NCBI GenBank assembly: GCA_030374805.1
Contig: JARGSG010000213.1
Coordinates: forward strand, 62,001 to 126,000
Direction: 5' to 3'
From: Gracilaria gracilis
Taxonomy: Eukaryota > Rhodophyta > Florideophyceae > Gracilariales > Gracilariaceae
Length of the DNA stretch: 64,000 nucleotides
Position 1 is the first letter of the stretch. Every line of letters begins with the position of its first letter. Below the pieces are notes generated by a model that was given only the letters and a program-made list of their open reading frames with translations, did no database searches and was not told the origin of the DNA. The translations under genes and the position numbers were made by a program. This document shows, in pieces, positions 42,361 to 52,477 of the stretch.

Positions 42361-45300
42361 ACTTTTGCGACCGCTTTGTCGATTCCATTAGGCCCCGCCA
42401 GAGGCGTGTTGAAATGGAAGATGGTTCGTCCGTGCCAATTGTTCGTCGTCCTTTGAGTCATGCCTCCAAGAAGCATGTACCTCTACCTGCGGCGCAGGAA
42501 GCACCGCCGAGTTCTCGGGAATCTACGAAGCTTCGTGTTGCCTCCACGACACGCGTGGCTCCAGAGTCTCAAGTCTGGGTACAGGTGAATTCCCGTCAAC
42601 ACGGTTTACGAATCGTCCAGCCATTGCCGTCGTTGTATGATAAATACTCTCACGCCATTGCTAATGGAGTTGTTCAGGTGGAACCTGATAATCCGTTTTA
42701 CGTGTTGATAGCCAATCTGGGCAAAACAACCCAGTATCTGGTGAAAAACCAAGTGATTGACTCGGTCATGCCGCATCCAACTGCGTTGGTACCGACGGAG
42801 ATGACTGCTGCCCATGTGTTCGGAATCGTTCACTCTAAGGAGGGGGAGGAGTCTGAATCTCATTCGCCTCCGTCGCCGAGTCTCTCGGGTCAGCAACCTG
42901 TCAAGACAGAGAAGACACGCGTTCCGACGAGTTACGATCAATTGGACCCAGTGATGGAATTGGAAGAACCCGGCCTCGGACATGTTCCGAAGACACGCCG
43001 CAAACGACTGCGCGATATGCTTCATGAATTCACCACCATGTGGGATGGTTCTCTTGGAGAGATAAATACCACGGAACACCGGATTGATCTCCTTCCCAAC
43101 TCTCGGCCAGTAGCCCAAGATCCGTACAGGGCAGGGCCCAAGGCCAGAGAAGAAGAGCAATTTCAGGTGGACATGATGCTCCGTGCAGAAGTTATAGAAC
43201 CGGCACATTCGCCGTGGGCATCAATAGTGGTACTGGCTCCGAAACCGGATGGTTCCTGGCGCTTCTGTATCGACTATCGTCGTCTAAACGCTCTTACCGT
43301 CAAAGATGTGTACCCTATTCCACGTATGGATGAATACATCGATTCTCTCGGAAATGGTACCGTATTCACGGCATTGGATGCTAACTAGGGATACTGGCAG
43401 GTTCCAGTGAGAAAGGAGGATCAGGACAAGACAGCGTTTGTCTGCCATTCCATCCACTACCGTTTTAAACGGATGCCCTTTGGTTTAACCAATGCTCCCG
43501 CTACTTTTCAGCGTGCTATCGATATCCTACTGGCCCACTTCAAGTGGCGTACTTGTCTCGTCTACCTTGACGACGTCATTGTATTCTCAGATAATCTGGA
43601 TGATCACCTCACACATGTGAGAGACATAATGGCCACGTTACGGGACGCCGGAGTGACACTCAAGCTGAGTAAATGCGAATTCTTCACGGATACTGTCAAG
43701 TATCTGGGTCACATAATCCGTCCAGGACGTGTCATGATTGAGGAAGCTCGTGTGAAGTCGCTGAAACAGGCCACGGAACCGACTACCCAGACTGAACTGA
43801 GATCCTTTCTAGGATTAGTCAACGTCTATAGACGGTTTATTCCCAACTTCGCGGATATTGCGGCACCTCTCAACGCGCTTCTGCGGAAGGGCCAACCGCC
43901 TAAGTTGGACCCATTCACGTCCACTCAGACGGAAGCCTTTAACTCTCTCAAAGAGGCTGTAACCACGGCACCAGTGTTGTCACTACCGAAACCGGTACTT
44001 TCATATACCGTGGACACGGATTCTAGTGACCACCAGGTAGGCTGCGCCTTGTTTCAAACCACCCTAGAGGGAGAACGCAAGCCAATTGGGTACTGGTCCC
44101 GCTCGTTAAACGTGCACGAGAAGAATTACTCCGTGTCGGAGAAGAAATGTCTTGCAGTAGTGTGGGCACTATGCACACTACGCCCCTATTTCATGGGTGC
44201 TCATTTCACCGTTTACACGGATCACTCTTCGTTGAGATGGCTACTCTCCATATCGGAGCCTTCGGGCCGCTTAATGCGTTGGAGACTGCGTCTTGCAGAG
44301 TTCGACTTTGACGACGTCTACGGGAAAGGCGCCAACAATACACAAGCCGACGCCCTTTCTCGCCTACCCACCACAGGGGAAGCGTTAGCCGTCGATGACG
44401 AGGAAATACTCTGCTTCGCAGTTGACGACTACACCGCAGGGGAACTGAATGATATCGAAGAGGAATGCCCAGACGAACTGGATTTGGACCAGGAACTGGA
44501 TGACCTACTCGCTGTCAGCGAAAGTGCGAACCCCCTACCAGGGAACTTCGTACCCGTCACAACGGAGGAGATGGTTAGGGAACAATTCAGCGATCCCTAC
44601 TGCACGAAGAATCGGGCGCAACTCAATGGAGGAGCTGATCTCCCCTTTCTGGTGAATGATATTGGATATCTCGCTCGCACGGTAACTGGAAACCCACAAA
44701 TAGTGGTGCCACACGCCCTACAATCTCGGGTGTTACACTTATCACACTATGCCAAACTTAGTGGCCACGTCGGAGGATGGAAACTGTACCTTACATTGCG
44801 AAGGAAATTCTACTGGCCAGCAATGGCTGTGGATTGCTACGCAACTTTGCGGTTCTGCCCTGAGTGTGCTCGGAATCGCGTCAAGCTTCGCCGCCATACG
44901 ACGAAGTTGGAGCTCTTCCCCGCAAGGGTGCCCCTGGAATTCGTAGCTATCGATATTTTGGGACCCTTCCTCGCTACTAAGCGGCGTAACAAATTTCTAC
45001 TCGTGATCACGGATCGTTTCTCGAAGCTCGTTCGTACCGTACCCTTACGGAGAATCACGTCACTGACGGTTGCGCAAGCATTCGTCACTCATTGGGCATT
45101 CGTCTACGGTGCACCGGTAAATCTACTCTCCGACAACGGGAAACAGTTTGCCTCCCGGTTCTTCGGGGATGTATGCAGAATTCTGGATGTCAAGAATCTC
45201 TTCACGACAACCTACCACCCCCAGTGTAATGGGCAGGCTAAACCGTTTAACCGGACGCTGTTAGCAGCACTCCGTTCATAAGTAGCCGATCATCCCACCA

Positions 45301-47123
45301 CGTGGGACCTGTTCAACGATGCGCTGACATTCGCATACAACACTCAGGTACACCGTACTACGGGATTGACTCCATTTGAATTGGTTCTGTCTCGCACCCC
45401 ACCGCCCGTGGCGCTCGAAGCACAGCCAACGCTGGATCAATTTCCTTCGACGAAGGGATACAGGGAAACCTGGAAAACATGGCTTACCAAGCTGGTCCCT
45501 GCAGCACAACGGTCAATGGCCCGATCACAAGCCGCATATAAGCGTGACTTCGATGAGCGAGCCCCTCGAAAACCACCCGCCCTTAAGGAAGGGTACTATG
45601 TGTTCATCCGTAAGAAGTATTGGAACCCAGGCAAGGAGAAACGCCACAAGCTCTCACCCGTCGCCTACGGTCCCTTCAAGACAATTGCAGTGGAATCCGA
45701 CACTCTCGTAGTGGAGATGGGTCAGCAACACGAACGCATTTCCCGCGATCGCGTGGTTTTTGCACCCCCGCCTGCAGGAAACGACCCATCAAGTGGACAT
45801 TCTACAGCAGAAGCGAAAAAGAACACTACGGACACACCGGACCCACCCCCGATCAACCGCCATAGGGAGGTACCACACCCAAGTAGGGGACTCTCTGATT
45901 TGCCGATATTATCGGACTCTACGCGCCCTGGTGCTCCGCTGTCTGAAGCCCCGCCGCCTGGCGTAATTATTCGCCGCCTTGGCGCGTTGACAACCACTCC
46001 CCATGTCACTCCATCTAAGGAGGGGGAGGGACTCGTTAATCGTCATGCTTCCGCGTTGTTGCGTGAGGAACACCGTGTGGCACGGAAGAGTGACACCGCT
46101 AATGCGCAATCAAAGCCCTCTCCGGAGCCCGGCGTCTCGTCAAGGTCGCCGCGCGTCAACGCAGAAGCGGAATCGTCATCAGACACTACCGCTGTGCGGG
46201 ACACGATCGAGGAGACTCAGTCGTTACCGGCGAAGCCGTTGCCTACGCCGCATAGCGCGTCTGGAGTGACTACGTCGCATAACGAAGTGGAAATACCGCC
46301 TAAGGCGCCATTGAGTTCGCAAGTCTAAGACGGAGAAGAGTTGTCGGAGACTAAGTCGCCTAACACGCCTGAGGCGGGCCATACCGTGGACACGTCGCTA
46401 AATGCCCAGCAGGGAGGTGCCAACCGTAGCACACGGACTACACCTGTAAGAGAGATCAGCTCAGCGAGCGAACCACGTCGACAAACCGAGCTGACACCTC
46501 CCGTGCATACGGAAGCGGGACACGCCACGGCACACACCAATGACGGCCACCCGTTGACAACGTCACGTACCACAACGGCGAGGCCGGTTCAATCAGGGTT
46601 ACCGTCGACGCGAGCGCGTTCGACGCCACACACAACTCCGTCGAAACGGTTGCTACCCCGCAAACTTGCGGTACGCCCACCTGGGACTCCCGCGGGAAAA
46701 AAAACTCTACCGGAACCAGGAAACGGGAACACCGACACCGCGAGACGCGTGACATTCGACCCAAGTGGGGGACCCCACCGCGAAGGCACAATGTCACCAA
46801 CCTTTTTGGACACACCTCGGTCTAACCGGAGCATCGACGCACTGCCACACACGGCAATGCCGCCGGAGCTCTCTCCGACAAAGGATGTCGTAATCACACG
46901 GCAAGGCCGGGAAGTCTTCCGACAGGAGTTCGTAGTCGACCACATAGTAGAACAATCATACCACCCGTTGGGGTACATACAGTATCTCGTACGTTGGTAC
47001 GGCTACAGACCCGAGGCTGACTCGGATGAGCCAATCGAGCATCTCCCACGATCGAAAGTGGTGCAGTACCATCTGTGTACTCTCACGGGTCTCCCGGCGA
47101 CAATTGTCAATGCCCAAGTGTGA
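42315..47123 (+). pseudogene. pol region of the gypsy element: RT, RNase H, integrase, chromodomain
   Basis: One frame throughout, with stops at 43386 (TAG, where Ser of LDANSGYWQ is expected), 45279 (TAA, Tyr expected) and 46326 (TAA). It continues the protease as FLGCDFCDRF in the +1 frame relative to gag. The reverse transcriptase has FCIDYRRLN, MPFGLTNAPATFQ and the catalytic YLDD near 43563. RNase H has DTDSSDHQVG, SVSEKKCLAV and TDHSSLRWL. The integrase has an HHCC finger (LSHYAKLSGH, CPEC) and core aspartates in AIDILGPF and SDNGKQF, but the expected Glu before RFNRTL is Lys (NGQAKPFNRTL). After a long Pro/Thr/Ser-rich linker, residues encoded near 46925-47080 form a chromodomain (FVVDHIVEQ, IQYLVRWYGY). 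Confidence 0.9.
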
Positions 47124-47300
47124 TAACACGCCCCAAAGGGGAAGAAGCTAGCTCACCTAGAAGTAAGTTGAGGAGCGGAAGCAGACGAAGCTGGCACTTG
47201 GGAAAGGAAAAATATACGTCATAGACGGAAGTAGGTTTAATGGCCACCAAGGCTATATCCTACAACAACACCGCATAGCGGGAATCAGGTGGAAGATGGA

Positions 47301-49058
47301 CTAAGCCCCCGACCCTTGGTTGGAGGGGCCCGGAGCGCCCTCACCAGTACCCCCATTGCTGGGATTGGATCCGCCAGTAAGGCGTGCAGCCAACGCGTCC
47401 CGCATTGCGGCAACGTCCCCGCTCGCGACAGTCGCGGAAAGCCCAACTCCTCCGAGGAACTGAGCGATTACAGCCGCCTCACCAGTTCCACCCCCAGAGG
47501 GGAGAACGGCAGGCACCTCGATCACATCTGGTTCGTCCGGAAGGGAAGCCACCACGACACCTACCGACGAGGGTTCGGGCGCGGGTGGATCCACCGGCTC
47601 AGCCATCGCCGTTCTCGGCGCTGCCGTGTCATTGGAGGTCGGCTCAACCGCGTTAGCGGAAGGAACCTCTTCGACTACGTCGTCCTCATACCCCACCTTG
47701 GATTTGTCGTCCATCATTTGATCGTCGTCACCGCCGTAGGCATGGTAAAACTCGTCAGCGTCGACGAAGCCAACGGGATGCCCGTAAGGGACATACCTCG
47801 GAGCCATCCGGAGAGCTGCCGCTTCAGCTGCGGTGATCTCTTGCACCTCCCAGGGATTGAAAAAGATGAAGTCTCCCGCCGATGGCGTGCGTCGTCCCGG
47901 GGACCGGTCGAAACCGCCGTCCTCGTGACCGCGGCCGCTCTGAGCGAAGGGCACGCTGGCCCAATCAACTCGGTCGACTACGTCGAGGAGCCCACGAACT
48001 TCTTCGGCATTGTTTTCACCTCCCAGAGGGACCCACAACGAGAGTTCTCGGATGCACGCTCGATGGCGAGGCGGGACATACCACAGTCGATACTGGTCAT
48101 ATAATTCCCATAGGAGATAAGCCGCAGTGCGGATTGCCCACTCGGTGAGCACCACGGACCACAGTCCGGAATACGGATCCTCGATGAGGCAGGAGCCCAG
48201 ATAGGAGAGGCCCGGGGGCAACTCCACGTAGCACCCGCGACACACCTCCACCGAGGACCACCAAGTGGGAATGGGAACGTAACGGCCCAGCCGGTGATTG
48301 TGCCAGATTCGATTGATCTCCTTGTTTTGATACGGGACAAGAAACCCGAAACGGGAACGCGCACGACGCTCATCGCGGATGAAGTTGTGTAACCACCGCA
48401 AACGGGACTCCCGGCGAAGATACCGGAACTCCGCCCGGATGATTGGATGAATCCAACACACTGCCTCCTGGCGTACATTAGGACGTCCTCTCCAGGAGTA
48501 AGTCTCAACCACCGCCAAGTGGGCGCAATACGAAATCTCGCCTTGTGTACGGTACAACCGTAGATCAAAGCTGTTGGAATCAAGAATTGGGAACTCGAAG
48601 TTCGCCCGGCTCTGCCGCGCATAACCCAAGCGAACCAATGCCGCCTGAGCGGAAGCCAGTGACTCGCCGGAACGCCGCAAGATTGCGTGAGGAGGAACGG
48701 CAACACGTCGACGCCAATCCCACGAAGTGGTGACTAACGCCGGAAGGTCCCCGGGGAGGCGATCAGTACCGTTCGCATAGGACGCGATGAGCTCCTCGTT
48801 GAAAACGGCTGTGGGATAAAACCTAGGAGCAGTCCGGAAGAGATGCGCGTGAACGCGAGGGTTTAGCCCGACGAGCTCTTCGTAGGAAGGCCACGGCGCT
48901 TCATGCATGACGTGACCTTGGGGCTGCTGCCCTGGAGAAAGGATGAGCCCGCCGCTGGCGTTGAGTCCCTGGGACGCCCCAGAAGCATTGCCGCTTTGCG
49001 GAAGAGGCACGGAACGAAATGCGGAGAAGTATCCCGAGTTCGGAGGTTGACCGCTCAT
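47301..49058 (-). CDS. Antisense accessory ORF inside the retrotransposon, unknown function
   Basis: An uninterrupted 585-codon frame on the strand opposite to gag-pol, between the chromodomain and the 3' LTR. The frame is open to 49238, but the first ATG is at 49058. Residues 1-60 are Ser/Pro/Gln-rich. Residues 60-400 are rich in Trp, Tyr, Arg and Leu and look like a folded domain (for example CWIHPIIRAEFRYLRRES, LWSVVLTEWAIRTAAYLLW). The C-terminal third is acidic and then Pro/Gly-rich. I recognise no family, membrane segment or catalytic motif. It converges with pol (stop to stop gap about 180 bp) and would be transcribed away from the 3' LTR, so antisense LTR activity could drive it. Antisense genes are known in a few plant gypsy elements such as Grande, but similarity cannot be tested here. 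Confidence 0.6.
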   Translation of the reverse strand: MSGQPPNSGYFSAFRSVPLPQSGNASGASQGLNASGGLILSPGQQPQGHVMHEAPWPSYEELVGLNPRVHAHLFRTAPRFYPTAVFNEELIASYANGTDRLPGDLPALVTTSWDWRRRVAVPPHAILRRSGESLASAQAALVRLGYARQSRANFEFPILDSNSFDLRLYRTQGEISYCAHLAVVETYSWRGRPNVRQEAVCWIHPIIRAEFRYLRRESRLRWLHNFIRDERRARSRFGFLVPYQNKEINRIWHNHRLGRYVPIPTWWSSVEVCRGCYVELPPGLSYLGSCLIEDPYSGLWSVVLTEWAIRTAAYLLWELYDQYRLWYVPPRHRACIRELSLWVPLGGENNAEEVRGLLDVVDRVDWASVPFAQSGRGHEDGGFDRSPGRRTPSAGDFIFFNPWEVQEITAAEAAALRMAPRYVPYGHPVGFVDADEFYHAYGGDDDQMMDDKSKVGYEDDVVEEVPSANAVEPTSNDTAAPRTAMAEPVDPPAPEPSSVGVVVASLPDEPDVIEVPAVLPSGGGTGEAAVIAQFLGGVGLSATVASGDVAAMRDALAARLTGGSNPSNGGTGEGAPGPSNQGSGA

Positions 49059-49282
49059 CGTGCGAGGCACTCGAGGAACGGGAAGGTTGATAGTAACACC
49101 GCGAGAGCGAGAAGCAGACTGTTGTGAACAGGATTGATCGTAGCTGGAGCGAAGTTTGCACGTTGGAGTGGTAGTGACTTGGTCTTCGCGAGGCGAGATG
49201 GAATCCGAAGACTTCGGGGAAGGGCCTTTAATGCCCACGGTTGGGAGTTCGACCCGCCATCGCGACGGCGTGGCTCACTCTT

Positions 49283-49293
49283 AAGGAGGGGGA
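49283..49293 (+). promoter_or_regulatory. Polypurine tract
   Basis: AAGGAGGGGGA ends two bases before the 3' LTR, in the position expected for plus-strand priming. Confidence 0.75.
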
Positions 49294-49295
49294 TA

Positions 49296-50146
49296 TGAAG
49301 GACAACACTCCTTGGAGGCGATTTGAGGTACTTAGTTAATTTCCGCATCATGCGTTAGTAGATATATATGAGCTACACCGCTATTCGCGTGTCGCCTCGC
49401 TGAGGTAATTTCCACACATGTACACGTGGATTCCGCGGCTCGAGGCGCCGCTTAGCGGGTGTGAATAGCATACGTGTAGCACGGATATGCCGGAGGCAGT
49501 GCACCCAGCATTGCTGTATTTATTTAGATATTTTATGGATTATTTCGCCGGCGCACCCACTGTCAGTGGTGCGCCGAGCTCAGTATTTAGAGGGTTGAGC
49601 ACCGCTCCCCCAAGTAAACTGCCCCCTGCCAAGCAAGGGCTCCTGGCTCTAACTATCACGCCTTTGCGGTTTGTTCACCTCCAAGTGGAGTGACGACTGC
49701 GTTGTTCACGTATAGTTACCCACCTTTGTGGCGCTCACAGTATAACCACTATTTGTGTGTCTCGTTCCGACCTATTGTCGTATACTCGTCCCTGTATTGG
49801 GTTTGCTTTATTCTCTCTCTCTCTTCCCCACTCTGTTGGTTTGATTTCTCCTTTTTTTGGGTTTGCCTTTTTGCCCTGTTCTCAGTGGCCCGGTTCCGAC
49901 ACCTTGTCGTTGCCGTGCCACTCTTCTTCGAGGACTCATCTCGTGACTGTGTGAACACGTAGATCTCTACCGACTACTAATCAGCCTAACGCTCCGACGC
50001 TTGTCGTGACGGTTTGACCTCGGATTTACACCCGGCTTAGCTGTGTCATTCCCGGAGTGCTCCGTTCGCTGTGCTGCCCTGTCGAGGGGAAGATTCCGAA
50101 CGTCTTCGTGAGCCTGCGATTTTCCCGCCAAAGGCGTTGCTCCACA
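49296..50146 (+). repeat. 3' LTR of the gypsy element
   Basis: 851 bp, starts TGAAGGACAACA and ends GCTCCACA, matching the 5' LTR in length and ends. Confidence 0.92.
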
Positions 50147-51628
50147 TCTTAGACTAATTAGGCTGTCTTCTCCCCATGCTTGTCTTAGGTGTCAAAAAAC
50201 TATATATTTTTTCTAATCAGGCTTCAGGTTTAACCCTTGTGCGCTTCATGTACTGCAAAACCCTGACAGAGATATGAATCACTAAATTGTTCAAGTTTTT
50301 CCTTTAGAAACGGTAGCACTGCAAACAAAACCACCTGTGGTGAGTACCCTAGCCAGGTGTAGGACCAAGAATCACCATCCCACGAGCAACCAGGTATAAA
50401 AACCAAGAAGCCGTATCTGTAAAGCAACAGAGTCGGTGATGACTTCACAGAAGTGGAACGTGCGCAAACAGTTGTAAGGACACGGACCTCGACTTGCGAT
50501 GCCACGATCAAGTTCAAAGAAGTACAAAACAGGAAACATTTGTATGAAGAGAAACGATACCTGTACAATACGGGCAAAGAAAAGAAACACACACGTAGAT
50601 AAAGAAATAAACTGACTGTAGATGCGTTGGAGGCTCCATGAGGTGGGTGAGTAGTCCTGCGCAAGAAATTTGCTCTCCGCGCGGAGTTTACCGAGTACCA
50701 AGGATTCCTGAGTCAGACCCGAACACTGGCTTGGTATCTTTTACTTCACTCGGATGGCCCGGGATCTGCAGACCATATACATACTATGGCGTCGGGGACC
50801 CAACTGTAAGGTCTTGCACTAAATAAAGTAAATTATATTTAGAAATTCCGTTACGATGGTTGCCATGCATACGAATACGTGTATTATTTGTACTACTCGT
50901 GCCAAGGGTGCCAAGGTCCAGTTTGTATGCCATCATTCCGTACAAAGGGTCCAATATTGTAATGCAATACCCCAATGGGGAAAGAACCACGAAGACGTTC
51001 CGGATTTTCCTCAGGCGAGGCAGCACAGTAGCAAAGCCCTTCCAGGGATGAAACGACGGAGTCAATTTGTAAGGGCAAGGCCACCGTTCACGCCAGGCGT
51101 AGGAAGGTAAACCAGAAGCTGGAATCCGTGTAAACGTTGCGTGCGTATCCTCAGATGAGGCGGTGTTCCACAGAGGTGGGAAGTGTAGACAGGTGTCAGC
51201 ACGAGCCGCTGGTCGCGGAGGACAACCCGAAAAAGGGAAAAAGAGAAAGGGGAAGTCACGAGAGTGACGAAGAGAGACGGCAAGGCCGGGCAAATCCTTA
51301 TACAAGGCGAACGCGACAAATAGCGATGTAATACTCCCACAATTGGGTTCGTTTGGTGGACGCAGGGCGGATAGACGGTCCGTATGCTACGGAATATCCC
51401 TCCGAGGAGGAGTTGAATACCGCCGAAGGCGAAGAGTCTAGAGCCAACCCTGGTTGGGGAGATTTACTTGGTGGCGGGGCCCAGTTGCCCTGACACTATA
51501 TAGTGTATAGCTAACCTCCCGTACTGTACGGCAAATACTTTAATAGGCCCATCGTATACCAAGTGCAGTTTATCAACCTCCCGACGAGTATACACTTGCG
51601 GGAGTATAGAAACCGACGACGGGGCGGC
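50147..51628. other. No gene firmly recognised; possible retroelement debris
   Basis: Short plus-strand frames at 50860-51051 and about 51343-51491 have a polar composition compatible with the tail of a gypsy polyprotein, but no diagnostic motif. The neighbouring minus-strand gag relic makes retroelement origin plausible. Confidence 0.3.
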
Positions 51629-52260
51629 CTAAGGGTGTAAAGCCTTGGATTTAACCCGGTGTGCGGGGCAAGCCCTTAGAGCGTCTCGTTCCGCTTTCGC
51701 GTACTGTACCAGTTCAACGTTACTAACCTTCCTCCTGTCCTCACGTTGTTGAGAAACAAAGGTACGAATAGCCGGATCCAATCCGTCGATAAACAGCGTG
51801 CAACGCTCGCTAGCGGTGTAAACATTGCCACAGCGGTGGAAGGCCTTATGCAGTCGGACTGAAAACTCGGTCTCCGTTTCTTTCGGGCGCTGTTTCGTAT
51901 CACGTAACTCGAGAATAGCCTCTTGAATGGCTGTTCCCGTTGCATACAAGCGTGCGAGGTATCGAACAGTTTCTAGCCAACAAGTGACCCCTCCTTCAGA
52001 GACGCGTGATGAACCTCTGACAGATTTCAATTAATTCTCAACGAGCCCACGTAAGAAATACGGTAGGGCTATGTAAGCCTGACCCTCACTCGTGCAGAGG
52101 ATTTTTGCCTCATGAACAAATCGGGACAAGAAATCCAACACGAAAATTGGGTCTTCCCCAGTGAAATACTGGTCACGGAACGAAAACGCCATCCTCTTGT
52201 AGCAATACTGCACCTTTCCCTTACCGCGGGGTCTGTGATCCAGGCTGTAGTCTCCCAAAT
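51629..52260 (-). pseudogene. gag relic of a second, related gypsy family
   Basis: On the minus strand, two pieces of one frame separated by a single stop near 52030 align with the capsid-like domain of the element at 39-50 kb (FTGEDPIFVLDFLSRF, ALPYFLRGL, SVRGSSRVSEGGVTCW, FHRCGNV, DGLDPAIRTFV). Identity by eye is about 60%, too low for a copy of the same element, so it represents another family. No LTRs were found for it. Confidence 0.75.
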
Positions 52261-52477
52261 TTGACCAGGGACAGCATGACGAGGTTGTGAAGGAGAAGGC
52301 ACACTTTTCAGCGCTGCCTTTCTGCGATCTGGTGACGGGATGGAACAATGGGTGAACGAGGAAATCGATGGAGATGGCAAGCCTGGGTTGTACTACACGC
52401 ACGATACAGCGGTGCGGGCGTCGGGGCGAACGGGAACGAGTGAAATGGGGGAGGGTGCAGAGGGGGGTTACGGCCAC

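Larger units (their letters stand above)
38966..50146 (+). mobile_element. Ty3/gypsy LTR retrotransposon with chromodomain (11.2 kb)
   Basis: Two LTRs of 851 bp each bound an internal region with primer-binding site, gag, protease, reverse transcriptase, RNase H, integrase, chromodomain, an antisense open frame and a polypurine tract. The flanks are ACTTA and TCTTA, a 5-bp target duplication with one mismatch. By eye the LTRs differ at about 40 positions (roughly 5%), so the insertion is not recent. The order RT-RNase H-integrase defines Ty3/gypsy, and the C-terminal chromodomain points to the chromovirus branch. The coding region carries several stops and shifts and the integrase has lost its catalytic Glu, so this copy cannot move on its own. 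Confidence 0.92.
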
